Origin: Flavobacterium sp. LHD-85
GTDB lineage: Bacteria; Bacteroidota; Bacteroidia; Flavobacteriales; Flavobacteriaceae
DNA length: 38,025 nt
Assembly (NCBI RefSeq): GCF_030929595.1
Contig: NZ_JAVFVR010000013.1
Location: forward strand, 1-38,025
Reading direction: 5' to 3'
The notes beneath the pieces were generated by a model. It worked only from the letters and a program-made list of their open reading frames with translations, was not told the DNA's origin and ran no database searches. Both the position numbers and the translations under genes were made by a program. Shown one piece after another: positions 24,979 through 34,740 of this stretch (the first letter of the stretch is position 1; every line of letters starts with the position of its first letter).

Positions 24979-27240
24979 CTAAAGTGGCCTATCTTCTTTC
25001 TTAACTCCAAATGTAGCTGATGGTTTATTTCCCATATATAGTTTCAACTCTCCCCCTTTTACGATCATTTCTTGTGTGATGTATGATTTTGTATAGGGTT
25101 TTCCGTTATATTCTGCTTTTTGGATATAAATGTTTGAAACGCTATTACTAATGGCATTTACAGTAAACGAAATTCCTTTTTTATGATGGATAACCGCTGA
25201 ATTTACTAATGGACTTCCTAAAACATAAATTCCGTTTGCTGGATTAACCGAATAGAATCCCATAGAAGATAAAACGTACCAAGCCGACATTTGCCCTAAA
25301 TCTTCATTACCACACAATCCATCTGGTTTTGTTGAGTAGAATTTCTCATCGATTTCACGAATTAATTTTGCTGTTTTCCAAGGCTGTCCAACATAGGCAT
25401 ACAGATACGGAATATGATGATTTGGCTCATTTCCGTGGGCGTACTGGCCTATTAAACCGCTGATATCTGGCGAAACATCCTCTCCTTCAACCTTATCAGT
25501 CAGCAGGAAAAGTGAATCCAGTTTTGCGATAAATTTCTCTTCGCTTCCAAATAAATCAATTAAACCGTACGGATCTTGCGGAACCAGCCAAGTATATTGC
25601 CATGCATTTCCCTCTACATAATCGTCTTTACGATGTGCTGACGAAAGCGGATTAAACGGCGTTCTCCAATTTCCGTTTGTCAATTTACCACGCATAAAAG
25701 TGGTTTCTTTATCAAAGTACTGTTTATATAAATTGGCTCTTTTGGTAAAATAATTATAATCATCTGTTTTGTTTAAAGCCTTTGCCATTAAGGCGATGCA
25801 GTAATCATCAATCGCATATTCTAAAGCATTTCCAACAGATTCTAATAGTTTATCAGCAGGAATATATTCTAGTTTCTGAACATAATCCATTCCGTCACGC
25901 GTCTGCATGGCCGTTTTTTTAATGGCTTCGTAGGCTAAGTTGACATCATAATCACGGTATCCTTTTAAATACGCATCGACAATAACGGCTATAGAATGGT
26001 TTCCATTCATGGTATTGGTTTCATTACCCATTAAATGCCAAACCGGCAATCTTCCTTGTTGCTGATAAATTGCTAAAAAGGATTTTACAATATCATTGAT
26101 TTTTTCAGGCTGCGTAATAGTGTACAATGGATGCATTCCGCGGTAGGTATCCCAAAGTGAAAAAGTAGTGTAATTGGTAAAATTGGCTTTTTCGTAGACT
26201 TTTTTATCTGTTCCCAGATAATCTCCATTGGCATCATTAAAAATAGAAGGCGCAAACATGGTATGATACAATGAAGTATAGAAAACTTTCATTGTTTTTT
26301 CGTCTGCTTTTATCTGAACTTTATTCAGTTCTTTGTTCCATTTTGAATCTGCCAGTTTTGCAATCGCTTCAAAATCCCAATTCGGAATTTCTGCTTTTAT
26401 ATTGGCTGATGCATTTTCTGTACTAACTGGCGAAATTCCGACTTTTACCAGAATCTGTTTGTTTTTTAAGGTTTTAAAATCTAAAACCGCTTTTATTTTC
26501 AAACCTTCTCCTTCTGTTCCTTTAACTACAGCTGTACTGTCGTAAACCATCATATTTGTGATAGGCTCAGAGAATTCCATTGCAAAATAAATACGCTGAT
26601 CTGCTGCCCATCCTGCAGAATATCGATAGCCTTCAATTTTGGTTTCGCTTATTTTTTTAACGAAAGTTTTTACAGGTCTGTCCCAGCCAATTCCATCAGC
26701 AAGATCAATTAAAATGTGTGAATCATTAGTATTTTCAAAAGTATATTTATGAAAACCGACTCTTTCGCTTGCCGTTAATTCAGCTTTGATTTTATATTTA
26801 TCCAATAAAACGCTGTAATATCCCGGTTTTACCACTTCGTTTTTATGAGAGAAATACGAGCCGTAACCGTTCACCATATCTTCTTTTGTCCCTTTGGTCA
26901 AACCGACTTTTCCGCTGACAGGCAAAACGAGAATATCATTTAAATCTCCAATTCCTGTTCCGCTTAAGTGCGTGTGGGTAAAACCTAAAATCGTATTGCT
27001 TGCATAGTTGTAACCGCTGCACCAATCCCAGCCTTCAAAAATATTTACCGGACCAAGCTGCACCGCTCCAAAAGGAACATTTGCACCCACAAATACATGC
27101 CCATGACCCGCCGAACCTATAAACGGATCTACATATTGTGTATAATTTACATCTGTTTGTTTAGTCTTTTTTTGCTGTGAAATTATCGGATTGGCAAAAA
27201 GTAAACTCAAAGCCAAAAAACCGCTAAATGCTATTCTCAT
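24979..27240 (-). CDS. GH92 alpha-mannosidase, second copy (GNEP variant, probably alpha-1,2)
   Basis: 753 residues with a signal peptide (about 1-21, MRIAFSGFLALSLLFANPIIS). GH92 landmarks: YVDPFIGSAGHGHVFVGANVPFG, WDWCSGYNY, THLSGTGIGDLNDILVLP, FSLWDTYRGMHPLYT, WHLMGNETNTMNGNHSIAVIVDAY, VEGNAWQYTWLVPQDPYGL, YAHGNEPNHHIPYLYAY, and GLCGNEDLGQMSAWYVLSSMGFYSVNP. GNEP followed by HH is what I recall for characterised alpha-1,2-mannosidases, so this copy is the better candidate for that linkage. Separated from the beta-mannosidase gene by 199 bp containing repeat hairpins, and from the first GH92 by an inverted repeat, so processing within the operon is possible. Confidence 0.95.
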   Translation of the reverse strand: MRIAFSGFLALSLLFANPIISQQKKTKQTDVNYTQYVDPFIGSAGHGHVFVGANVPFGAVQLGPVNIFEGWDWCSGYNYASNTILGFTHTHLSGTGIGDLNDILVLPVSGKVGLTKGTKEDMVNGYGSYFSHKNEVVKPGYYSVLLDKYKIKAELTASERVGFHKYTFENTNDSHILIDLADGIGWDRPVKTFVKKISETKIEGYRYSAGWAADQRIYFAMEFSEPITNMMVYDSTAVVKGTEGEGLKIKAVLDFKTLKNKQILVKVGISPVSTENASANIKAEIPNWDFEAIAKLADSKWNKELNKVQIKADEKTMKVFYTSLYHTMFAPSIFNDANGDYLGTDKKVYEKANFTNYTTFSLWDTYRGMHPLYTITQPEKINDIVKSFLAIYQQQGRLPVWHLMGNETNTMNGNHSIAVIVDAYLKGYRDYDVNLAYEAIKKTAMQTRDGMDYVQKLEYIPADKLLESVGNALEYAIDDYCIALMAKALNKTDDYNYFTKRANLYKQYFDKETTFMRGKLTNGNWRTPFNPLSSAHRKDDYVEGNAWQYTWLVPQDPYGLIDLFGSEEKFIAKLDSLFLLTDKVEGEDVSPDISGLIGQYAHGNEPNHHIPYLYAYVGQPWKTAKLIREIDEKFYSTKPDGLCGNEDLGQMSAWYVLSSMGFYSVNPANGIYVLGSPLVNSAVIHHKKGISFTVNAISNSVSNIYIQKAEYNGKPYTKSYITQEMIVKGGELKLYMGNKPSATFGVKKEDRPL

Positions 27241-27309
27241 ATATTTTTATTTTTGATTGCGTATGGTTTAAAATAATTAACGCAAATATTTTTTAATTTC
27301 TGTATGTTA

Positions 27310-27407
27310 GACGCACTACAGTGCGTCTCTACGGTCAATTTATAAAACATTATAATAAAGAATGAACCGTAATTTTCATAAGGAGACGCACTGCGGTGCG
27401 TCTCTAC
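27310..27407. repeat. Two same-orientation hairpin repeats between GH92 and the beta-mannosidase gene
   Basis: GACGCAC/GTGCGTC with a 4-nt loop at 27310-27327 (followed by TCTAC), and GAGACGCAC/GTGCGTCTC at 27383-27404 (followed by TAC). Both share the unit ending GTGCGTCTCTAC. They resemble short palindromic repeats seen between genes in flavobacteria. No T-tract follows, so terminator function is doubtful. Confidence 0.7.
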
Positions 27408-27439
27408 AAAAAACCTTTGTCCCTTAGAACCTTAGCATC

Positions 27440-29428
27440 TTAGTACCTTTTAAGAACCTCAAACAAAGAATAAATCTTAATCTTTGGCTTCGCTATTTTC
27501 CCTTCAAACGAAATTGTTTTTTCCTCTCCCGCTTTTAAATCAAAATAATTATCGCTCCATTTTCCGTTATAGCCTTTCATTGAAACGCAAACATATTTTG
27601 CCATTTTCTGAGCTTTTATCGTTACGCTATTTCCTTTTACTTGCCAACTGATTTTTGGATCTTCTAATGCCAAATCTTTTGGGTGCGTAAAATCCGTTTC
27701 TGGTTTTATGTCATCTCTATAGGCTTCTTTTATGGCATACCACGCTGCTTTTGGCTGTCGATTATTGTAATCTGTGATGCTCCAGCTTGCTACAGGCCAA
27801 CAATCATTTAACTGCCAAACTAGAGTTCCCATATTGTAAGGCGCTTTAGCTCGATGTGTCCCAACGATATTTTTTATGGAATAATAATGCATACACTGAC
27901 TCAAGTAGGCATAATCTTCCAGATTCATCTTTTTTATTTTCGAAGCATCAATAAAATATTTACCGAGATAAGAATCTAATTTCTCAAACCCTTTACCTGC
28001 TTTTAAATGTACTTTTAGTATATCTGAATATAATTGTCGATCTTCGGGAGAAGTGAATCCTTCAATTGAATTATAATTTGGTAAAGACAGCATTCCGTAT
28101 TCGCTTACAAAACGTCCTGTTTTTTTCTGAACGGCTTCAATATCTTCCAATCCCCACCAAATTCCCCAATAATGGCTGTCTCCTTCGGTTACGCTTTTTG
28201 CTTTTGACCAATGATATAATGGCGAAGAACTTAAATATGGTCGTTTGCCATCAACTTCTTTCACCCATTTTGGAATACTGTCATGAAATAAACGCGTGTA
28301 ATCTTTCCACAAACGGATTGAATCTTGTTTTGAAATTTTGAAACTTTTCATCCAGCCCCAATTTTTAAAGGCTTCATCAGATTCGTTGTTTCCGCACCAT
28401 AAAACGATGCTTGGATGATGGCGCAGTCTCTTTACCTGATATTGGACTTCTTTTTTTACATTATCAAAAAAAGCATCGTCTCCAGGAACCATTGTGCCTG
28501 CAAACATAAAATCCTGCCAGACATTTATGCCATATTTATCGCATAAATCGTAGAAATAATCGTCTTCATAAATACCTCCGCCCCAAACGCGAAGCATATT
28601 CATATTGGCTTCTTTGGCAGATAAAATTATTTTTTCATATTCTTTTTTGGTTACTCTCGAAAGAAAAGCATCCGATGGAATATAATTGGCTCCTTTCATG
28701 TAAACTGGCTTTCCATCAATTTTAAAATAAAAAGAGCGGCCAAGACTGTCTTTGTCTTGTATTAATTCGATTTTTCGATTTAAAACGTAAGGCTTCTCAG
28801 GTTCTTTTTCATCATAAGCTTCAAATCTTGGCGTTTTCCATATTCCGCAGGTTGTAAATTTTGGTCCCCAGTCCCAACCAAAATGGTATTGCGCTTTACG
28901 TACATAAGCGCGAGGATTATCTGGAATTACGAATGGATAATCTTTTTTAGCCAGCGAATCGACTACATTCTGTGCCGATTGAAATACAATTCTCAAATCG
29001 TTATTTCCTGATTTCAAGACTTTTTTAACGTCAACACGCCATTGGCGAAACATATTATCTGCTTTTAAAACCAGCTGATTGTTTACATAAACTGATGCAT
29101 AAGTATCTAATCCGTCAAAAACTAATTCTGTGTTTTTCTTTTTCAGCATATTGGCTGTAACCAGAAAAGCCGTTTTATATTCCCAGTTTTTGCGTTCAAT
29201 CCATTGCAGTTTTTTTTCATTATCTCTGTAAAATGGATCTGAAATTAATTTACTGTTTAGCAAATCGGTATGAATTTCTCCCGGAACACTAGCCGAATAC
29301 CATTTTTGCGTTTTTTCTTCACGGTATGTCCAATTGTTTTTTAAATCAATTTTCTGCGCAAAGGCAATTGACATAAAACCTGATAAGCACAGGGACATTA
29401 TCCAATGAAGTTTATTTTGATAATTCAT
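27440..29428 (-). CDS. GH2 beta-mannosidase, short form lacking Ig-like domains
   Basis: 662 residues with a signal peptide ending near residue 24 (SGFMSIAFA). The N-terminal sugar-binding domain is present up to CGIWKTPRFEAYD (Cys194), then the TIM barrel from KPVYMKGANYIPSD. Acid/base Glu349 sits in WCGNNES and nucleophile Glu443 in VSEYG, 94 residues apart as expected. Compared with Bacteroides beta-mannosidases of about 860 residues, roughly 110 residues are missing before the barrel (the first Ig-like domain) and about 90 after AWYAIKEAY (the second), while the last domain (SMKGYNGKWSDNYFDL) is kept. It should cleave the Man-beta-1,4-GlcNAc core or mannan-derived beta-mannosides. Both catalytic residues are intact, so it may be active; the missing domains are the oddity. 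Confidence 0.9.
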   Translation of the reverse strand: MNYQNKLHWIMSLCLSGFMSIAFAQKIDLKNNWTYREEKTQKWYSASVPGEIHTDLLNSKLISDPFYRDNEKKLQWIERKNWEYKTAFLVTANMLKKKNTELVFDGLDTYASVYVNNQLVLKADNMFRQWRVDVKKVLKSGNNDLRIVFQSAQNVVDSLAKKDYPFVIPDNPRAYVRKAQYHFGWDWGPKFTTCGIWKTPRFEAYDEKEPEKPYVLNRKIELIQDKDSLGRSFYFKIDGKPVYMKGANYIPSDAFLSRVTKKEYEKIILSAKEANMNMLRVWGGGIYEDDYFYDLCDKYGINVWQDFMFAGTMVPGDDAFFDNVKKEVQYQVKRLRHHPSIVLWCGNNESDEAFKNWGWMKSFKISKQDSIRLWKDYTRLFHDSIPKWVKEVDGKRPYLSSSPLYHWSKAKSVTEGDSHYWGIWWGLEDIEAVQKKTGRFVSEYGMLSLPNYNSIEGFTSPEDRQLYSDILKVHLKAGKGFEKLDSYLGKYFIDASKIKKMNLEDYAYLSQCMHYYSIKNIVGTHRAKAPYNMGTLVWQLNDCWPVASWSITDYNNRQPKAAWYAIKEAYRDDIKPETDFTHPKDLALEDPKISWQVKGNSVTIKAQKMAKYVCVSMKGYNGKWSDNYFDLKAGEEKTISFEGKIAKPKIKIYSLFEVLKRY

Positions 29429-29500
29429 TTTACTGAGTAATATATTAATACCTTCTAAAATTACTAAAAAAGGTAAGTAATCTGGTAATTTGGCAGTTTT

Positions 29501-29535
29501 AGAGAAGGAAAGACTGACCGCACTTTTCCTTCTCT
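29501..29535. terminator. Hairpin upstream of the beta-mannosidase gene
   Basis: AGAGAAGGAAAG (29501-29512) pairs with CTTTTCCTTCTCT (29523-29535) with one bulged base. It lies in the 440-bp gap between susD and the GH2 gene, about 75 bp before the GH2 start. T-tracts are poor on both strands, so it may protect or block transcript ends rather than terminate. I see no gene in this gap (29429-29868). Confidence 0.4.
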
Positions 29536-29804
29536 TTAGAATTTATTCTTTGTTAGTAACTCTAAAATACAACTAGAAATATTTTCTTTACCACTGCCTA
29601 TGTTTTATTTTGGTTTTGATATGAATCGCTTTTAAATTCAAATAACTGAATCGACTTTTAAGTATCGCTTTTGAAATTTTTAAAATGCAGAAAATAAATC
29701 CATCTTTTTCAGCAGAATCTCTCTCAGTTTGCTGCGAAAAAAAAGGCATTTGAACCTGCAAATCAACTTTTCAAATACTTACTTTTAAATCAATTAATTA
29801 CAAA

Positions 29805-29843
29805 ATTTAAAAATAAGCCGGGTATGCTCATTACCCGACTTAT
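29805..29843 (-). terminator. Rho-independent terminator after susD
   Basis: Reading leftwards, a 12-bp stem (29832-29843 with 29813-29824, one G-U pair, 7-nt loop) is followed by TTTT and an A/T-rich run. It begins 25 bp after the susD stop, so most susCD transcripts probably end here, leaving the hydrolase genes to read-through or a separate promoter. Confidence 0.75.
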
Positions 29844-29868
29844 CTTAACTAACCAACCAATTTAAAAA

Positions 29869-31383
29869 TTATTTATCCCACCAGATTCTTGTGGTCATTA
29901 AATCTAAACCTTGACGTTGAATTGCTGCTTTATAATTAGCCTCATTTGTAATAAGTTCTGACTGATCATAAATTAATCTTCTTGGAATTGTTCCCTGAGT
30001 TTCTCCCGTTGGATCGTTAACCGGAACTAAAACTGGATAACCTGTTCTTCTGTATTCTGAGAATGCTTCAAAACCATTGAACAACAATACAATCCATTTT
30101 TGAGTGATAATCTGTTCGATTTTTTGTGCTTCTGTTCCTCCAGATTTAAATGGATAAGTAGTAATATAAGTGTTGTATTCTGCTGGTGAAACCAAAGGCA
30201 CTTTATCTCCAAAAATTGCTAAAATATTCATAGCACCTCTTACGCCATTTTCATAATAAGTCTGAGCCGATCCTCCAACGTTCCATCCTTTTACCGCAGC
30301 TTCAGCCAATAAAAACTGAACCTCAGCATAAGACATAATTAATGTTGGAGCATCTAAACGCAATACTGTAGAAGTATTTGGATCTGAAAACAATTTTTTG
30401 TCTCCACCAGGAAATTCTTTTGCATCATTTGCCAAACCTTGCTGACTTGCTGGATTATTATCTCCTGTAGCTTCTAGTTTTGCATAAATTCTTAAACGAG
30501 GATCGTTTGTGTTTTTCAACATATCGATAAACGTTTTACTGAATTTAATGTTAGATTCTCCTCCGTTCAAATCGTTTCTAACCCAAGATGATGTAATTGG
30601 ATTGGTTTTTACTCCTGCAGGACCTGCATCGTGTTTTAAAACCAAACTATCGTCATTTGAAGTAAATACACCTTTTGCATAAGCTTTTTCTACAAATTCT
30701 TTTGCTTTTGCAGGATTTACTTTAGACAGACGCATTGCAACTCTCAACATTAAAGAGTTTGCCAATTTCTTCCATCTTGCAACATCACTTTGGTAATACA
30801 AATCGGCGTTGCCTACAAATGGTTTTCCTGCATCTAGAGCAGTTCCAGCTTCATCCAATTCTTTTAAAAGATCATTGTAGATGGCTTCTTGTGTGTCATA
30901 TTTTGGAGAAAAAACGTTTCCGTTGTATCCTTTTCCAGCTTCAAAATAAGGAACTTCACCATAAGTATCCGTCAATTTTTGGAACAAGAAAACTTTCATG
31001 ATTCTACAAGCCTGAATCATATTTGAGTTTTCTGGTGTATTTTCTACTACAGACAATAACTGGAAAATCTGATTTAATCCTTTTCCGTAAGTTTCACCAA
31101 AAAGAGCTGCAGAATATTCAGAAGAATAGGTGTATTTTGAACCTGGCCCTCCAAGTGAAGAAAACTGCTGTACAATTTGTGCTGCGTATAAGTTGTTTCC
31201 TCTTGTGTTAGAAAAATCTTGTCCGTCTACATAAATCTCAGCAAGCGTAAACATAGATTTTACAGCTGGATCTGTTAACGCGTTTGGATTCTTATTCATT
31301 TCTTCGAATCCTTTATCGCATGAAGCTAATGTCAAAACACCAACAATTGCGACACAAAATATTTTGATATATCTATTTTTCAT
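29869..31383 (-). CDS. SusD/RagB-family outer-membrane glycan-binding lipoprotein
   Basis: 504 residues. Lipoprotein signal peptide with lipobox LASC (Cys22) followed by DKGFEEMNKNPNAL, as in the SusD-like group that starts with a 'NKNPN' segment. TPR-type helices follow, and the family's C-terminal block appears (GFEAFSEYRRTGYPVL, then IPRRLIYDQSE and TTRIWWDK at the end). SusD proteins sit on the SusC barrel at the cell surface and capture oligosaccharides; the neighbouring mannosidases point to mannose-rich glycans. The start is 11 bp after the susC stop, and a terminator follows. Confidence 0.95.
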   Translation of the reverse strand: MKNRYIKIFCVAIVGVLTLASCDKGFEEMNKNPNALTDPAVKSMFTLAEIYVDGQDFSNTRGNNLYAAQIVQQFSSLGGPGSKYTYSSEYSAALFGETYGKGLNQIFQLLSVVENTPENSNMIQACRIMKVFLFQKLTDTYGEVPYFEAGKGYNGNVFSPKYDTQEAIYNDLLKELDEAGTALDAGKPFVGNADLYYQSDVARWKKLANSLMLRVAMRLSKVNPAKAKEFVEKAYAKGVFTSNDDSLVLKHDAGPAGVKTNPITSSWVRNDLNGGESNIKFSKTFIDMLKNTNDPRLRIYAKLEATGDNNPASQQGLANDAKEFPGGDKKLFSDPNTSTVLRLDAPTLIMSYAEVQFLLAEAAVKGWNVGGSAQTYYENGVRGAMNILAIFGDKVPLVSPAEYNTYITTYPFKSGGTEAQKIEQIITQKWIVLLFNGFEAFSEYRRTGYPVLVPVNDPTGETQGTIPRRLIYDQSELITNEANYKAAIQRQGLDLMTTRIWWDK

Positions 31384-31394
31384 CTTTTTTAGAA

Positions 31395-34300
31395 TTAGAA
31401 TTTGACATTAAGTGCAAAACCATAGTTTCTTGTCAAAGGCATTGAAGCTCTTTCCATACCTTGCGCATTACTGTTTGAGTAATTTGACTCAGGATCGATG
31501 TTTGGAACTTTGTCATAAATAGTCCATAAATTGTGAGCTGAGAATGCTAAACTAACAGACTGGAATGGTGTTTTTTGCAAATATGCTTTTGGGAAATTAT
31601 AAGCAAATGAAATTGCTCTAAGTTTAACAAAATCAGCATCGTAAACAAAGTTTGATGTTACATCACTATAACTTCTCCAGTAATCGTAAGCTGAAACTGT
31701 TTTATTAACAGGGTTTCCGTTAACATCATTTCCGCTTACTGCCACACCACCTTCACGACCTGGAAGCGTAATTTCAGATAATCCGTAACGTGTTCCTAAC
31801 TGGTTTGTAGCCGAGTAGATTTCTCCTCCAAATTTGGCATCAACAAAAACTGAAAGTGTAAAGTTTTTATATGAAAAATCATTTGAAAGTCCCATAGATG
31901 TTGGCGCAACACCTTGTCCTGCAATAATTAAATTTCCTCTTAAGAATTTTCCGTCCGTGCCAAGTACTATATTTCCATTAGCATCTCTTAAATAGTCATA
32001 TGCTTTAATCACTCCAAAAGGTTGCCCTTTTTCTAAAACTACATTAGCTCTTCCGTCTCTGTTTCCTTCTAATGTTTTTGTTGTGATTTTATCCGAAAGA
32101 TTTAAAACTTCACTATCGTTGTAAGCAAAATTATAACCTACGTTCCAAGAGAAATTTTCTGTCTTAACTGCTTTTACATTAATAGCAAACTCCACCCCTT
32201 TGTTTAGGATTTCTCCAACATTGATTTTTGTGGTTCTATATCCTGAAGCTTGAGAAACATCGGCATCTGTAATATCATTTGTTGTTTTTTTGCTGTAGAA
32301 AGTCAAATCTGTACTCACTCTATTATGGAAGAATGTATTTTCAAAACCAAACTCAATTGTGCTTACGTTGTAAGGTTTTAAAGTTCTGTTTGGAATTGTT
32401 TCTCCGTTTACCCCCAAAATTGGCTGTCCTAAAGAATCTGTCTGTCCGTCTGGCGTAGTGTAAGTCAATGCTAAAGCATAAGCCTCTGGCAATGCTCCTC
32501 CAACGTTACCCCAACCTGCTCTAATTTTACCATAAGAAATCCATTCTGGAAGACCGATAACTTCAGAGTAAATGAAACTTGAACTTACAGAAGGATAAAA
32601 AGTACTGTTGTTTGAAGGATCTAAAGTTGAAAACCAATCTTCACGACCTGTTAAACTAAGAAACAAATAATCTTTATATCCAAGATCTGCTGAATAGAAA
32701 AGAGAGTTTACTTCACTTTCTGAGAATAATTTTTCAGTTTTGTCTGGCTGTGTATTTCCGTAGAAATATTTGAACGGAACAATAAAATTGTTTCCTTTCA
32801 TCTTGATACCGCTGTATCTATTATGCTGGCGGTTTGCTCCAATAAAAGCATCCAATGAGAAATCTTTAGCAATATCTCCTTTGTAGCCTAAGTAACCAGA
32901 AGCATTTACTTCAGAACGAGTTTCAATTCTGTTTTCGATAGATCCGCCTGGGCTGTAATTTATTCCTGTAGGCTCAATTTCAGTATATTCATAATTAATA
33001 TCATCAATACCAATAACAGCTTTAGCATAAATTTTATCTGTAATGTTGTAATTCACTTTTGCCGATCCGATAAAACGCTTTCTAAGGTCATCGTTTAAAG
33101 GAGATTTCGTAGCAAAATAAGGATTTGTATGATAAACGTTTGCTCCTAAAAAGTCCTCTTCGCCTCCATTAGCATCGTAAGGATTACTTATCCATCTGAT
33201 ATCTGTTCCTGGAGTCATAAAAGTAGTCGGGAAAGACGGGTTTCTTGGCGAATCATTTAAGTACGGACGGTTATGGCTTTTCTCAGAAATATACTGAGCA
33301 TTACTCTCTATACTGATTCTTTTATTTGGAGCCGAGTTTAAACTCAAAGCCACATTGTTTCTTCCAAAAGTAGTTTCTGGCAAGATAGATTCGTCTTTTG
33401 TATTTCCGAAAGACAATCTAAAGTTTGTTGATTCATTTCCGCCAGAAATTGCTAAAGTATTGCTGAAAGAATATCCAGTTCTGTAGAAATTCTCCACATT
33501 ATCTTTTCCATAAGCTTGATACGGTCTAGTTTTTCCATCAAGTGATAATGAAGGCGTCCCATCATATTTATCTCCCCAAGCAAAATAATATGAATCTCTA
33601 AGTTCTTGCAAATTAGTAAATCTAGTTGGCACACCACTCGCATTTGGAGCTCCTGATCCATATTGATCTTGCCATTTTAAAAGACTTGCAGGCGTGTTAA
33701 AAGAAGAGTTTGTACTAAAATCTACTCCAATTCCTGTCCCGTTTTTACCTTTTTTAGTTGTAATTAAGATAACACCATTTGATCCTCTGTACCCGTAAAG
33801 AGCAGAAGCAGCACTACCCTTAAGAACAGACAGCGAAGCAATGTCGTCTGGATTAAAAGAAGACATACCATCTCCTTTATCGGCACCTCCCCACATTCCT
33901 GCATTTCCTTGTTGTGTATTGTCAATCGGAATTCCGTCTACAACATACAAAGGCTGATTCAATCCAGATGCAGAAGTAGCACCACGAATTACCACACGGC
34001 TTGATCCCGATGGCCCTGTAACAGGAGCCGAAACGTTTACACCGGCAATTTTACCCTGCAAAGCATTTCCTAAATTGATTTCTTTATTTTTTGTTAGATC
34101 ATCGCCTTTTAATTCTCCAACGGCATAACCTAAACTTTTCTTTTGTTTTTTAACTCCAAATGAAGTTACAACAACATCTTTCAATTCCTGTTTAGATTCA
34201 ACCAGTGCAACAGCAACTCTAGTCTCTTTTCCCTGAAGTACTATTGACTGCGATTGAAACCCGATCGAAGACACATTAAGTGTAATTTTACCTTCAGGAA

Positions 34301-34487
34301 CATTCATTTTAAATCTCCCTTCAGCATCTGTAACAGCGCTAAATGGTTTTCCTTGAACTTCAATTGACGCAGCAACAACTCCCTTGTTCTCTGCATCTGT
34401 AACTATGCCGGTTATTAATCGATTTTGCGCGGCAGCACTTAAACTGCTAAGCAATATCACTCCTAACACTGCTAATATTCGTCTCAT
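31395..34487 (-). CDS. SusC/RagA-family TonB-dependent outer-membrane transporter
   Basis: 1030 residues with a signal peptide (about 1-20, ending SAAAQ). Order of domains: a carboxypeptidase-D-like Ig fold (about 23-100, ITGIVTDAENKGVVAASIEV), the SusC-type linker DVVVTSFGVKKQKKSLGYA, the plug (LQGKIAGVNVS, VVIRGATSASGLNQPLYVVDG, GVILITTKKGKNG), and a beta barrel ending in NYGFALNVKF with the terminal Phe typical of outer-membrane proteins. It imports oligosaccharides through the outer membrane using TonB energy together with the SusD partner 11 bp downstream. A LacI-type operator candidate lies 174 bp upstream of its start. Confidence 0.97.
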   Translation of the reverse strand: MRRILAVLGVILLSSLSAAAQNRLITGIVTDAENKGVVAASIEVQGKPFSAVTDAEGRFKMNVPEGKITLNVSSIGFQSQSIVLQGKETRVAVALVESKQELKDVVVTSFGVKKQKKSLGYAVGELKGDDLTKNKEINLGNALQGKIAGVNVSAPVTGPSGSSRVVIRGATSASGLNQPLYVVDGIPIDNTQQGNAGMWGGADKGDGMSSFNPDDIASLSVLKGSAASALYGYRGSNGVILITTKKGKNGTGIGVDFSTNSSFNTPASLLKWQDQYGSGAPNASGVPTRFTNLQELRDSYYFAWGDKYDGTPSLSLDGKTRPYQAYGKDNVENFYRTGYSFSNTLAISGGNESTNFRLSFGNTKDESILPETTFGRNNVALSLNSAPNKRISIESNAQYISEKSHNRPYLNDSPRNPSFPTTFMTPGTDIRWISNPYDANGGEEDFLGANVYHTNPYFATKSPLNDDLRKRFIGSAKVNYNITDKIYAKAVIGIDDINYEYTEIEPTGINYSPGGSIENRIETRSEVNASGYLGYKGDIAKDFSLDAFIGANRQHNRYSGIKMKGNNFIVPFKYFYGNTQPDKTEKLFSESEVNSLFYSADLGYKDYLFLSLTGREDWFSTLDPSNNSTFYPSVSSSFIYSEVIGLPEWISYGKIRAGWGNVGGALPEAYALALTYTTPDGQTDSLGQPILGVNGETIPNRTLKPYNVSTIEFGFENTFFHNRVSTDLTFYSKKTTNDITDADVSQASGYRTTKINVGEILNKGVEFAINVKAVKTENFSWNVGYNFAYNDSEVLNLSDKITTKTLEGNRDGRANVVLEKGQPFGVIKAYDYLRDANGNIVLGTDGKFLRGNLIIAGQGVAPTSMGLSNDFSYKNFTLSVFVDAKFGGEIYSATNQLGTRYGLSEITLPGREGGVAVSGNDVNGNPVNKTVSAYDYWRSYSDVTSNFVYDADFVKLRAISFAYNFPKAYLQKTPFQSVSLAFSAHNLWTIYDKVPNIDPESNYSNSNAQGMERASMPLTRNYGFALNVKF

Positions 34488-34660
34488 AAGCTTTTTTTTT
34501 GGTTATTGGTTTTGATTTTGTTTTGTTGATTTGATTTGTTGTTTGTTTTTAAATAATTAATAAAAATTTGTACTCTATTTTCAATATTACAGCCTTAATA
34601 ACAAGTTATCCCGATAGCTGTTTTAGTTTGTTACGGTTAAGAAAATTCAGAAAAAATCTT

Positions 34661-34676
34661 ACTAAATCGTTTTAGT
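34661..34676. promoter_or_regulatory. Candidate LacI-family operator upstream of susC
   Basis: ACTAAATCGTTTTAGT is a 16-bp palindrome around a central CG with one mismatched pair, the form expected for LacI-type sites. A second copy sharing CGTTTTAGT lies at 35812-35827 near the regulator's own promoter. The 34488-34740 gap contains no gene and no exact -7 match; TAATATTG (minus strand, 34582-34589) is the closest. Confidence 0.55.
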
Positions 34677-34740
34677 GAAATGATTAAAAAAAAAGTTGCA
34701 CTTTTTTAATTTCTAATTTTCAATTTTAATATCAGATGGG

